From: Streptomyces scabichelini
Lineage (GTDB): Bacteria > Actinomycetota > Actinomycetes > Streptomycetales > Streptomycetaceae
NCBI RefSeq assembly: GCF_011045015.1
Contig: NZ_JAAKZY010000035.1
Coordinates: forward strand, 1 to 62,029
Reading direction: 5' to 3'
DNA length: 62,029 bases
Made by a program: the position numbers and the translations under genes. Every line of letters begins with the position of its first letter. Positions within the stretch are counted from its first letter, which is position 1. This document shows positions 9,292 to 18,106 of the stretch, in pieces. The notes beneath the pieces are model-generated. The model saw only the letters and a list, made by a program, of their open reading frames with translations, searched no databases and had not been told where the DNA came from.

Positions 9292-9332
9292 CGCTCTTGA
9301 CCTTCACCGGGCAGGAGCCGTGCGACAGTCTC
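9292..9332. repeat. right terminal inverted repeat of the IS1182-like element
   Basis: Partner of 7936-7976. TGGC follows at 9333-9336, the second copy of the presumed target duplication. Confidence 0.85.
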
Positions 9333-9636
9333 TGGCCCGTCCCGCCGACGTGCCGCAACCCTCCATGTCCGGCCCTCGACGCCCACCCGGCTCGAAGAAC
9401 CGCAGGCCAGCCCCGCGTCACGAGCCAGGGAAGACCGTGAAACGAAACCCTCACCGAACACGTCCGCCTGAAACAGCAGCGAGGTTAATGATCAAGCTGA
9501 GGAGCCTCGCCATTGGTCCAGCAGATTGTTGAGGTGCGGCCCAAACAGGTCAGGTCTGGCGAATACACCAACGATGCTTTGTTGTCCATACCGCTGCCTG
9601 TCCCACATCCCGGTAGCCAGGGGGTTAGCTTGTCCT

Positions 9637-9655
9637 GACCATGATTTTTATGGTC
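9637..9655 (+). promoter_or_regulatory. hairpin just upstream of the hydrolase start
   Basis: GACCAT and ATGGTC are perfect 6-bp arms around GATTTTT and end 5 bp before the GTG at 9661. No purine-rich ribosome-binding site is visible. In RNA this would be a small stem-loop where a ribosome-binding site is expected. It could be an operator at DNA level, or evidence that translation starts at the GTG at 9709. Confidence 0.35.
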
Positions 9656-9660
9656 GACCT

Positions 9661-11259
9661 GTGTCTTCAAACAATTCCCCTCGCAACGGTCGGCACCGAG
9701 GCCACCGTGTGCGCACGCTGCCTGCCTTGGTTGCCGCCGCCGCGCTCGGTGTCGGCGCTGTGACCATCATGATCCAGTCGGCCGAGGCCACAGCGACCCA
9801 TCCATCCACACTTAAGTGGGGCGCGTGCCCCACGGACGCCCCGGCCCCGCAGCAATGCGCCAGGCTCAAGGTGCCGCTGGACTACAAGGATCCGGAGGGA
9901 CAAGCGATCGCGATCGAAGTGTCCCGGATCTCCGCAGCCGACCCGAAGAAGCGCAAGGGCGTCCTGATGCTCAACGGCGGGGGCCCAAGCTCCAGCCTGG
10001 ACGTTCCTACCGCGATGGGCAGTCTCCTGCCTAAGGCGGTGCGAGACAGCTACGACCTGGTCGCTTTCGACCCTCGCGGCATCGGACACAGCACTGCGAT
10101 GAACTGCGGCCGGGACGCCGATGAACTCGTCCGCGATGAGCAGCTGGAGGTACTGTCCTTCCCAGGCGCGGACGGTTCGATCAACGCCAACGTGGCATAC
10201 GCCAAGCGGATGGCCCACCAGTGCGCAGCCAACTCAGCTGACCTGTTGCCGCACTTGACCACTGCGAACGTCGCCAGGGACATGGACCGGATCCGCAGCG
10301 CGCTCGAAGAGCGCTCCGTTTCCTACTACGGCATTTCCTGGGGCACCTACCTGGGTTCGATCTACCGAGCGCTGTTTCCCGAGAATGTCGACCGAGTGGT
10401 GCTCGACAGTTCGGTCGACCCCAACAAGCGCGGCTACGACGACTTCCGCACATTCAGTGAAGCCATGGAGGACCGCTGGCCCGATCTTGCCCGATTCGCG
10501 GTCGCCCACAAGGACACAGTCGGTCTCGGCAGCACGCCCCGTGACGTGCGGCGAAACTACCTTGCCCTGGCGGCCGACCTCGATCGTCGTCCCGTCTCGC
10601 TGCCGGGCACCAAAGCCCCGATCAACGGCAATCTCATACGGTTCTTCACCTGGCAGCTCTCGTACAACGACGCGAGCATGATCGCGACGAAAGAGTCGCC
10701 GGTGCCCATGCTGGCCCGGCTGTGGCAGGCCGCAGCCGGCGTCGCAGCAGGAAATCCCAGCGACGCCGACCGTACCTTCCTCACGGAACTGACCAACGAC
10801 TTCGTCGCCAACGGCACGATGGCGGGAGTTCCGCAAGACAATCTCTATTCAGCGGGCTGGGCGATCAGCTGTGGGGACAAGGCCTGGCCACGCAACATCA
10901 GGACTTATGCCCACAACACCGCTGTCGACCGGGCGAAGTTCCCACTCACGGCGGGTGCTCCGGCCAACATCACGCCCTGTTCGGCCTGGGCCTCGCAACC
11001 AACCGGCCCCGAGCCGAAGGTCAAACCCATTGGAAAGCGCAATGTACTGATTCTGCAGAATCGACGCGACCCGGCCACTCCGCTTAGTACCGCTCGCGGC
11101 ATGCGCCAGGCAATGGGTGGCGATGCAGTCTTGGTCGACGTCGACGCAGGGGGCCACGGAGTGCTGGTTCACCCTGAGCCGAATGCCTGCGCTATAGGCG
11201 CCTTGGACGCCTTCTTTGTCTCGAATGAACTGCCGCGTGGCGACACGTCCTGCACGTAA
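9661..11259 (+). CDS. secreted alpha/beta-hydrolase, tripeptidyl-aminopeptidase (TAP) type
   Basis: From GTG 9661 the protein is 532 aa; GTG 9709 would also leave a good Sec signal (RTLPALVAAAALGVGAVTIM, cleavage near AEATA). The hydrolase fold shows the oxyanion segment MLNGGGPSSS, the nucleophile elbow GISWGTYLGSIYRALFPENV, the acid in QNRRDPATPL and the His in GGHGVLVHPEPNAC. This matches Streptomyces mycelium-associated peptidases of the Slp/TAP family, which release N-terminal tri- or dipeptides outside the cell. The C-terminus is intact (DTSC-T, stop 11257-11259) although an IS256 fragment abuts it directly. No operon partner is seen. Confidence 0.85.
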   Translation: MSSNNSPRNGRHRGHRVRTLPALVAAAALGVGAVTIMIQSAEATATHPSTLKWGACPTDAPAPQQCARLKVPLDYKDPEGQAIAIEVSRISAADPKKRKGVLMLNGGGPSSSLDVPTAMGSLLPKAVRDSYDLVAFDPRGIGHSTAMNCGRDADELVRDEQLEVLSFPGADGSINANVAYAKRMAHQCAANSADLLPHLTTANVARDMDRIRSALEERSVSYYGISWGTYLGSIYRALFPENVDRVVLDSSVDPNKRGYDDFRTFSEAMEDRWPDLARFAVAHKDTVGLGSTPRDVRRNYLALAADLDRRPVSLPGTKAPINGNLIRFFTWQLSYNDASMIATKESPVPMLARLWQAAAGVAAGNPSDADRTFLTELTNDFVANGTMAGVPQDNLYSAGWAISCGDKAWPRNIRTYAHNTAVDRAKFPLTAGAPANITPCSAWASQPTGPEPKVKPIGKRNVLILQNRRDPATPLSTARGMRQAMGGDAVLVDVDAGGHGVLVHPEPNACAIGALDAFFVSNELPRGDTSCT

Positions 11260-11875
11260 GTTCCTTGGTGCCGTCCGCGCGCACGCCCATCACAACCAGG
11301 ACGGCGTCCTTGGCCTCCTCCAGGCGTATGCGCAGGTGGATGCCGTCGGCCCAGACGTAGACGTAGTCCGTGGCGGACACGTCGCGCTCGCCGAACGCCT
11401 TGTGGTCGGCCTGCCACTGGGTGGTCAGCCGGGTCACGGTGGGCGGGGAAAGGCCGGCGGAGGAGCCCAGGAACTGCTCGAGCGCTGGCACGAAGTCGCC
11501 GCTGGACAGGCCGTGCAGGTAGAGCAGCGGCAACACCTCGCTGATCTTCAGGGACTTCCTTGCCCAGGGCGGCAGGATCGCCGAGGAGAACCGCTTGCGC
11601 TCGCCCGTCTCCTCGTCGATGCGCTTGTCGTTCACGCGTGGAGCTTTGACCTCGACCGTCCCGGCCGCGGTGGTCACGTTCCGGGGCTGGTGGTGTCCGT
11701 TGCGGACCACGAGCCGCCGCCCGCGCTCGTCCTTCTCGTCGGCCAACTCGGCTATGTAGGCGTCAACTTCGGCCTCCAGTGCGGCGGCCAGCATCCGCCT
11801 GGCGCCCTCCCGGACGATCTCGTCGATCAGGGACCCGCCTCGCGTCGAGCCGTCCTCGGTGACTACCGTGAGCAT
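11257..11875 (-). pseudogene. IS256-family (Mutator-type) transposase, C-terminally truncated
   Basis: The frame from ATG 11875 reads SLIDEIVREGARRMLAAALE, AEVDAYIAELADEKDERGRR and LVVRNGHHQPRNVTTAAGTV. The DDE-region start is WADGIHLRIRLEE, followed by DAVLVVMGVRADGTKEL. Homology stops at GTKEL at about 11260, exactly where the hydrolase gene ends; the remaining half, including the last catalytic Glu, is missing. It was probably cut by a deletion or recombination whose other end is the hydrolase stop codon. Confidence 0.85.
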
Positions 11876-11914
11876 GGGCGTACCTTCCCAGCCGACGGGC
11901 CAACGTCGGCCTAC

Positions 11915-13060
11915 TAGGACTCCGTCAGGTCTTCCGGATAGTCGTGATCAGGAGCATGTTGGGTGTGTGGACGCACATGAAGTGAACCGTGTCCGGGCGA
12001 CGTTGGCGTTATACGTGGCGGATGTGTTCGCCTCGGTGTCGCGCAAGGACCAGCGGGCCAAGGGCGACTGCTATCTGCGGGGGCTGATGCTGGACGGCCG
12101 CCGCAAGTCCATCCAGGCGATGGCCTCCCGGCGGCCTGGGTGATCGACGACGTGTCGGTGCCCAAGGACGGCCAGATGTCGGTCGCAGTGGCTCCGCAGT
12201 ACTGCCCAAACGCGCCAACTGCCAGGTCGCCGTCAGTGTTCACGCGGCGAGTGACACCGCCTCGTGCCCGCTGCAATGGCGGTTGTTCCTGCCCGAGGAA
12301 TGGGCCTTGGACACCGACCACCGGGCCAAGACCCTCATTCCGCCCGAGATCACGCATCGGGAGAAGTGGCGTCTGGCGTTGGACATGCTCGACACCCTCG
12401 CAGACTGGGGGATGACGCCGCCGGTCGTGGTGGCCGACGCCGCGTACGGCACCAACGCCCACCTGCGGGCCGCACTGCATGACCGTCAACTCGCCTACAT
12501 GCTCGCCATCCGGGCCGATGTGACGGCCCATCCGTTCGACGCAGAGCCTGAGGCGCCGGCCCGCAACGGGCTCATCGGCTGCTGGCCCCAGCCCCGCTAC
12601 CGCCACCGAGCACCCTCAGTGGCAGCCCTCGCCAAGGGACTCGAGCCTGCCGGACTGCTGGCTGCTGGTCGAATGGCCCGAAGACGCCGAGGCTCCCACC
12701 GATTACTGGCTGTCCAACCTGCCGGCCAGCACCCCGATCGCCGACCTGGTCCGGCTGGCCAAGGTCCGCTGGCGCATCGAGCACGACTACCGCGAACTCA
12801 AACACGGCCTGGGCCTGGACCACTTCGAAGGCCGTTCCTGGCCCGGCTGGCACCACCACGTCACCCTCGTCACCGCCGCCCGTGCCTTCCTCACCGAACA
12901 ACGCCTGTCCCCAAAAGTCCCCGCACCGGTCTCACCACCCTCTACCAGGTCCTCGACACCCTCCAGAACACCCTGAAGTGCTGGACCGGCACCTGCACCA
13001 CCTGCCACCAACCCCTGCCCAGCAGGACCCCAAGACCGAGACAGCCCTAACGGAGTCCTA
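11915..13060 (+). mobile_element. IS701-like element with 4-bp target duplication, inactive
   Basis: The ends TAGGACTCCGTCAGG (left) and the reverse complement of CCTAACGGAGTCCTA (right) are inverted repeats with one mismatch in 15. The tetranucleotide CTAC flanks both (11911-11914 and 13061-13064), near the YTAR target known for IS701. The element is 1146 bp, shorter than usual because the transposase gene inside has lost its middle. Confidence 0.75.
11968..13010 (+). pseudogene. IS701-family transposase, deleted and frameshifted
   Basis: The N-terminal piece is LALYVADVFASVSRKDQRAK, then GDCYLRGLMLDGRRKSIQAM, stopping near 12141. Homology restarts in another frame at WVIDDVSVPKDG, loses about 100 residues, and continues as LFLPEEWALDTDHRAKTLIP, EITHREKWRLALDMLDTLAD and VVVADAAYGTNAHLRAAL (second catalytic Asp). 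After another frameshift come LSNLPASTPIADLVRLAKVR and WRIEHDYRELKHGLGLDHFE (catalytic Glu). All three catalytic blocks survive as scattered pieces, but no single frame joins them. Confidence 0.85.
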
Positions 13061-13144
13061 CTACTGCCCGGTCCTAACAAACCACCGTTAGGCTCTGCCA
13101 GAGATCTTGTGACGTCACCTGCCTGATCTGGGCATCTACCGCGT

Positions 13145-13480
13145 ATGGCGGTCCAGGTATCCAGTGTGGTGGTCGAGGCGATCGAGCGTGCGGCTGGAAC
13201 GGCCATATTGCGCGCTCACGCCGCGGCGCCGACGGCGAGGTGCCCCAATGCGGGGTGGTGTCGTGGCGTGTGCGCGGCCGGTACGCGCGTCGGCTCGCTG
13301 ACGCGCCTGTCGGCGGAGCCCCGGAACGAGAAAGCTCCTCGAAACCCCAGGGGTATTGCAACGGGCTTCGCCCGATTGGTCCGTGACGTGCTGTCAAGGG
13401 CGGACGAGCTCACCGACGCGGACCGCAAGGCGCTGTCACCGCTGTTCTGGACCCACGTCAACCCGTACGGCCAGTTGAGT
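13145..13480 (+). pseudogene. transposase scraps (ISL3-type N-terminus and a second, Tn3-like piece)
   Basis: The first piece reads VQVSSVVVEAIERAAGTAIL, then after a frameshift GRYARRLADAPVGG, which fits the N-terminal zinc-finger region of ISL3 transposases. From about 13340 a different protein begins (GFARLVRDVLSRADELTDAD, ALSPLFWTHVNPYG), possibly the C-terminal end of a Tn3-like transposase. Both are too short to function. The second assignment is weak. Confidence 0.4.
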
Positions 13481-13834
13481 GTACGTGGCGGGAGGTGGGG
13501 CTGCCCGGTCTCTTCCCACTGCTGGAGCCAGCCGCGGAGCACGGTCAGGGACGGGCGCCTGCCCGCAACCGAGATCCGGCAGGTACGCGAAGACCACTTC
13601 CCCGCGTGCACAGCCCGAAGCGCCATCGGCCCGCTATGAACGACGATCAGATCAGAGTGTCGCGATGACCAATTGAGCCCGAACCCGCGGCCATCATCCA
13701 TGGCACCACCCGCCGCCCGACTCGACCTGCCGATGACCGGGGTCGACAAGCTCGGGTAGCGCGATGGCCGGCACTCCGTTGCCACGAGGGACTTGCAGGC
13801 GAAGGTACGTTGTTCGCACGCACGTTGACGAGTG
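13481..13834. other. intergenic stretch, no assignable gene
   Basis: A minus-strand frame across this stretch has a protein-like segment (LTVLRGWLQQWEETGQPHLP) but no start, family or partner I recognise. It is probably decayed coding DNA. Confidence 0.3.
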
Positions 13835-14734
13835 TCAGGCCGTCACGACCGCCGTGGTGTGTTCCGTAGCGTGGCGCACGAACCTCGCCACATTGGGAGA
13901 GATCGCGGACGTCGCCCAGGTGATCCGCAACTGGCTGGGCGACAGCCCGACGACCGGTATGACGGTGATCCCAGCCGGCAGGTGCTCAGGCACGTGGGCA
14001 GCCGGAAGGAATCCGACGCCCTGACCCAACCTGATGCTGCCGATGAACTGAGCAGTGTCATGCACCAGCGGGCCAGGCTGCCAGTCGTAGTCGGTGAGGT
14101 CCGTGCCAAGCCAGTACTTCATTTCAGCCGGCGTGAGATGTGACCAGACCGGAAATGATTCGCCCGCAAGTTCACTGCGATGGATCGCCTCACGCCCGGC
14201 AAGCGGATGAGTGTCTGGGAGCACGGCGACGCGAGGGTCGGTCCGGATCAGATCGCTGTCCAGGTCGCGAGAGTCGAAGGGAGCGCGCAGCAGCGTGACG
14301 TCCGCCTCACCAGCGCGCACCTGATCAGCCTGGACCCGCCAGTCAACCATGCCCCCTCGCGCGGGGAGCTCACCCGGAAGCCGCTCATTGTAGGAGGTCA
14401 CGAGCTGTTGCAGGACGTCGATGTCGCATCCGCGTGCGGTCACTCGAAGCTGCGGTCCCTCCCGTCCGAACCTGGCTACCCGGGTCAGTGCGGCATCGGC
14501 TGATTCGACCAGGCTGCGAGCCTCCTGGCTGAGCATCCGGCCGGCCTCGGTCAGTTCGGCCCCATGCGGGGCCCGGATGAACAATGCCGTCCCGACCGCG
14601 TCCTCCAGGGACCGGATCGCCCGCGACAGCGCGGGCTGCGTCATGCCCAGATGTTCGGCCGCCTTCGTGAACGTACCCTCGTCGGCCACCGCGAGTAAGT
14701 AGCGCAGATGCTTGAGATCGATGTCGAACCGCAC
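13835..14734 (-). CDS. LysR-family transcriptional regulator
   Basis: This 299-aa protein has the usual LTTR layout. The N-terminal winged helix-turn-helix is LKHLRYLLAVADEGTFTKAA, EHLGMTQPALSRAIRSLEDA, VGTALFIRAPHGAELTEAG. A linker helix leads to a two-lobed effector domain (LRVTARGCDIDVLQQLVTSY, HPLAGREAIHRSELAG, GVGFLPAAHVPEHLPAGITV). The gene is divergent from a short-chain dehydrogenase, and an inverted repeat with T-N11-A geometry sits 26 bp upstream of its ATG, so it most likely controls that dehydrogenase and itself. The inducer is unknown. Confidence 0.9.
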   Translation of the reverse strand: MRFDIDLKHLRYLLAVADEGTFTKAAEHLGMTQPALSRAIRSLEDAVGTALFIRAPHGAELTEAGRMLSQEARSLVESADAALTRVARFGREGPQLRVTARGCDIDVLQQLVTSYNERLPGELPARGGMVDWRVQADQVRAGEADVTLLRAPFDSRDLDSDLIRTDPRVAVLPDTHPLAGREAIHRSELAGESFPVWSHLTPAEMKYWLGTDLTDYDWQPGPLVHDTAQFIGSIRLGQGVGFLPAAHVPEHLPAGITVIPVVGLSPSQLRITWATSAISPNVARFVRHATEHTTAVVTA

Positions 14735-14759
14735 TCAACCAGCTTGCCACTCCTGCGGC

Positions 14760-14776
14760 TATGCCGGTGAGGCATA
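14760..14776. promoter_or_regulatory. LysR-type operator (T-N11-A inverted repeat)
   Basis: TATGCCGGTGAGGCATA has perfect 6-bp arms with a 5-bp centre, and the inner T and A are 11 bp apart, the classic LysR box. It lies in the 136-bp divergent region between the lysR-type gene and the SDR gene. Confidence 0.7.
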
Positions 14777-14870
14777 CCTCGATGCCTTGCCGGCTTTGGA
14801 TCTCTCAGTCTCGCTCGGATTGCATGAGGAGAGTTGGAACGGCCGAGTCCATAAGGAACGAAGGAAACAC

Positions 14871-15716
14871 ATGACACCGAAGGCAGTCATCACCGGTGGA
14901 ACACGCGGAATCGGCGTGGAAGTGGCGATCGAACTGGCTCAGCGCGGATACGCGATCACCGTCGTGGGCCGGGACGAGGAGCACGGCGAGCAGGCCGTGC
15001 GGCGGATCGGGGACGCCCGCTTCATCCAGGCAGACCTTTCCGTACTGGCCGAAGTTCGCGCACTTGGAGCGCGGTTGGCCGAGGAGGGCCCGCTGCAGGT
15101 GTTGGTGAACAATGTCGGCGGCATGTGGTCGACGCGGTGGGAGACCGCCGACGGAATCGAAGCGAGCTTCGCACTGAACCACCTCGCCCCGACCGTGTTG
15201 ACCGAGGCCCTGCTCGACGCGTTGCGGACGGGCAGACCGAGCCGGGTCGTCGACGTCACGTCGTCATCCATCAGCGTGGCCTTGATGTCGGGAACGCCCG
15301 TTTACAAAGAGATCGAGCACGACGAGTATTACGGCATGGCCGCGTCCGGCCGGGCCAAGCTCGCGCACCTGGCATACAACCAGGACCTGGCGGAGCGACT
15401 GCGCGACAGCGGCGTGTCGGTGTTCGCGGCCGACCCAGGGCCATCCGCGACTCCGAACGCCGCGGAGATGACTCCCCAGATCCTGCCGCCTGCGTTGCGT
15501 CCGCACTGGGAGCAGATCCGCCAAGGAGTGCAGCGTCCCGCAGCCGACGGCGCGCGTCCAGTCGTGTTCGCGGCCATTGACCCATCGCTCTCCGACCAGA
15601 CAGGACTCGTCATCGGAGACGACTGCACCACCACGAACGCATTGACAACGGCGCTCACCCCAGAACTCATCACCGCCGTTGGCGCACTCACCGAGCGCGT
15701 CCTGAAGAGGAACTGA
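14871..15716 (+). CDS. short-chain dehydrogenase/reductase with altered catalytic Tyr
   Basis: This 281-aa protein starts at an ATG with AAGGAA upstream. The Rossmann motif TGGTRGIG and the NNVGG motif (usually NNAG) are present, and the catalytic Ser lies in VVDVTSSSISV. The active-site YxxxK is not found in normal form: the aligned segment reads MAASGRAKLAHLAYNQDLAE, so the Tyr position before xxxK is Ser. The Tyr-Tyr at EYYGM lies six to seven residues earlier and might substitute. The size and the ADPG segment match retinol-dehydrogenase-like SDRs. It is divergent from, and probably regulated by, the LysR protein. The substrate is unknown. Confidence 0.82.
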   Translation: MTPKAVITGGTRGIGVEVAIELAQRGYAITVVGRDEEHGEQAVRRIGDARFIQADLSVLAEVRALGARLAEEGPLQVLVNNVGGMWSTRWETADGIEASFALNHLAPTVLTEALLDALRTGRPSRVVDVTSSSISVALMSGTPVYKEIEHDEYYGMAASGRAKLAHLAYNQDLAERLRDSGVSVFAADPGPSATPNAAEMTPQILPPALRPHWEQIRQGVQRPAADGARPVVFAAIDPSLSDQTGLVIGDDCTTTNALTTALTPELITAVGALTERVLKRN

Positions 15717-16116
15717 CAGACCAGCGCACGCCGCCTGGCCTGTTCACACGTTCCTTGATCGCCTTACGTGGTGCTGTGATGACCCATTGTCAGTTGCCGC
15801 TGTCGGCATGGGCGGTTGCGCGGGGATTGCCTCCGGAGAGGGAGGCATGCATGCCTTGGGTACGGCCGTATGTGCGTTCAGTAGCGCCACCATGGCGAAG
15901 ATCGTCATTTCCCGTCTGGCGTCCGGCGCACAGCGTGAATACCCTCGGACCGGTGTTCCATTGTCAGACCGAGGAGCGCGACGATCGGCCAGATCGGGGC
16001 GGGCGGTCTTCCAGCATCCACAGGTCGCCGTCGCCGAGTGGAGGTGGCCGGGGACAGGGTCGGTCCCCCGGAGCAGTACGTACCGGCCAGCGAGCGCGTC
16101 GTAGGCTCATGCCCTC
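15717..16116. other. 400-bp gap, no gene recognised
   Basis: Neither strand shows a frame with family features. The promoter for the following sensor kinase would lie here. No clear hairpin or repeat was seen. Confidence 0.35.
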
Positions 16117-17210
16117 ATGGGATCTTTGCGGAATTGGCTGCTGCCGCTGGTCGTTGCGGCCCTTCTCTTGATGTGGCCGGGGCCGGAGGTGCTGGACGGC
16201 GGATACGGCGGCTTTCGGGAGGGGCTTGGGGTCACCCTGGGCGTGGCGGGCGGAGTGATCGTCGCGCTGGGGCTGGGCGGCGGGTGCCGCTGGTGGCGTT
16301 GGTCGGGGTGGCCGTCTGCCACGGAGTGGCTGTGGCCGCGGCGGCTTCGGACGCGGTCCAGGCGTTCGTCTTCGTGGGCGACATGGTGGCCGTGTACTCC
16401 GTCGCCGCCCGCACTACCCTGCCGGTGACGCTGCGGTCCGTCGGTACGCTCGTCTGCTGTCAGGCGCTGGTCGACTTCGCCGTGGACGGTGTGAGTGTTT
16501 CCGTCGGTGTTGGTCTGGCCGTCACTGTCGCGCTGCACCTTGGTGTCGTCGGCATCGGCCGGGGCCGGGCCCACCAGACGGCTGCACGCGCCCGGGCCGC
16601 TGCCCACCTAGCCGGGGTCCGGGCCGAGGCGCAGAAGGCGGGGGTGAATGAACGACGGAGGCTGGCACGGGAATTGCACGACGTCAGCGCCCACCACCTC
16701 ACTTCCGTGATCGTCACCGCCGAGGCCGCCCGGCATCTCGCCGCCAGCCGTGCCAAACTGGCCGCCGAGGCGCTCGACTTCGCTGCCCGCACGGGCCGCG
16801 AGACTCTGGCCACCGTGCAGCGCCTGGTCACCTCCCTGTGGACCGCCGAAAAGAGCGACGACGTCCCGCTGGGCACCCGGATCGAAGAACTCGTCGGCGG
16901 TTTTGTCCGCCTCGGGCAGCGGGTGGAGATCACGGGCGTTGAGGGTGGCTCGGCAGTCGGCGCCCAGGTGACGGATGCGGTGTTCGGCATCGCCAGGGAG
17001 GCCCTCACCAATACGCTGCGCTACGCCCCAGGGGCGGTCGTACGCGTCGGTCTGCGGGAACTGGGCGACGGATGGCTCGCCCTCACCGTCGACGACGACG
17101 GAGGGTTCCGTACGGACGGGGAGGCCAACGTCGGCCGCCGCGGCCTCGGGTCGGGGCGAGGCATGACTGGTATGCGGGAACGCGCTGCGGCGCGATCGGC
17201 GGCACAGTGA
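16117..17210 (+). pseudogene. NarL-type sensor histidine kinase, twice frameshifted
   Basis: The natural start is ATG 16117 (MGSLRNWLLPLVVAALLLMW, membrane helix). A frameshift near 16285 moves the membrane region (VPLVALVGVAVCHGVAVAAA) to a second frame, which then carries the H-box RRRLARELHDVSAHHLTSVI and the ATPase blocks AREALTNTLRYAPGAVV and LTVDDDGGF, with GSGRGMTGMRERAAA. A second frameshift near 17190 puts the last strand (GGTVTAGPGAG) into a third frame, so the second frame stops at 17210. The kinase core may be readable if translation enters the second frame, but the membrane anchor is detached. Probably non-functional. Confidence 0.75.
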
Positions 17211-17260
17211 CAGCCGGGCCGGGAGCGGGTACGTCTGTCGGCTGGTCGGTACGGGCGGAA

Positions 17261-18100
17261 TTGCCGGTCCACCCGGGACGGACTGCACGTCCCCGGGCTG
17301 GACGGGCGGCGCTGGACTGGCGCCTCGCCTCGCACGCCCTGCTGCCGGCCGCCGGAATCCTCCCCTTGGTGCTGCTGTTCACCGAGGCCCGGCACGTGCA
17401 CGATCTGGCCCTGCTGAGCGCGCTGTCGGTCGTGCAACTGCTGCCGTTGCTGTGGCGGCGGGTGACGCCCTGGCCGGTGCTGACTGCTTTGCTTGTGGCG
17501 GCATGGCTGTGGCCGTTGGCGCCCGGCTCCTCCGCGGATCCCCGGCTGGCCCTGACCGCGGGCGCCTGCGCCCTGGTGGGCGGGGTGTACGCGGTGGCCG
17601 CCTACGGCCGTGACCCGTGGGCGACTTGGGCATCGGTGCCGTTGGCCGCGCCGGTGCTGGCGGCAGCGGTGTCGATGACGGCGGGGCGCGACGGCACGAT
17701 CCACGGACAGCCGGCTGGAGCCCTCGGCGTGGGGATCAGTGTCTTCGCCCTCACGGTCCTGCTGCTGCCGCTGTTTGGCTGCGCATGGCTGACAGGCTTT
17801 CTCATACGGTTCCGGCGCGGGCGGATCGTCCGCCGCGACGACGGTGAACTGGGTGCGGTTGTCCACGAGGCGCTCACCGCGGCGCACCGGGAACGGCAGC
17901 GGATCGCCGCCGGACTGCGTGCCGCCGTACTCGACCGGACCGCCGAAGTGGTCACCGCCGCTGAGGCGGGCCGCCTCGACGACGTGCCCCCGGCGGCCCG
18001 TGAGGCACTGGCGGCGATGCGCGAACTCCTGGGCAGTCTACGCGACGGCACCCCGGCCGATCCTCCGCTCACGATCCCTGCCGAGGGATCGATAAAGTGA
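17261..18100 (+). CDS. membrane protein resembling a degenerate histidine kinase
   Basis: The start is uncertain: TTG 17261 is used here, while GTG 17207 overlaps the preceding stop (GTGA) but would include residues that belong to the upstream kinase. The protein has about five membrane helices (from LASHALLPAAGILPLVLLF to ISVFALTVLLLPLFGCAWL), then a helix AAHRERQRIAAGLRAAVLDR aligned with a kinase H-box but without the His. There is no ATP-binding domain. Such pairs of a true kinase and a kinase-like membrane protein ahead of a LuxR-type response regulator are common in actinobacteria. With both neighbours damaged it is probably orphaned. Confidence 0.55.
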   Translation: MPVHPGRTARPRAGRAALDWRLASHALLPAAGILPLVLLFTEARHVHDLALLSALSVVQLLPLLWRRVTPWPVLTALLVAAWLWPLAPGSSADPRLALTAGACALVGGVYAVAAYGRDPWATWASVPLAAPVLAAAVSMTAGRDGTIHGQPAGALGVGISVFALTVLLLPLFGCAWLTGFLIRFRRGRIVRRDDGELGAVVHEALTAAHRERQRIAAGLRAAVLDRTAEVVTAAEAGRLDDVPPAAREALAAMRELLGSLRDGTPADPPLTIPAEGSIK

Positions 18101-18106
18101 TGTCCC

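Larger units (their letters stand above)
7936..9332 (-). mobile_element. IS1182-like insertion sequence, complete ends, inactive
   Basis: The element is 1397 bp. Its ends are 41-bp inverted repeats (7936-7976 and 9292-9332) that match at 38 of 41 positions, with outer tips GAGGCTGTCGCACGG and GAGACTGTCGCACGG. A TGGC tetranucleotide abuts both tips (7932-7935 and 9333-9336), fitting a 4-bp target duplication. One transposase gene on the minus strand fills the element but has an internal deletion and at least one frameshift. The boundaries are read directly from sequence; assignment to IS1182 rests on the transposase motifs. Confidence 0.8.
7559..9475 (+). mobile_element. remnant transposase gene split by insertion of the IS1182-like element
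   Basis: The left piece (7559-7935) reads HLPGD, then DVDLRWQAFLRRFDLEHTFR and LFKQTLCWTVPKGRDPHTAD, the C-terminal part of a DDE transposase, with frameshifts. The right piece (9333-9475) continues the same protein: MARPADVPQPSMSGPRRPPG, SKNRRPAPRHEPGKTVKR. The two are separated exactly by the element at 7936-9332, and removing it with one TGGC copy restores the join KMARPAD (one upstream base is also missing). This shows an insertion into an already resident transposon gene. Its own left end is truncated. Confidence 0.65.
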
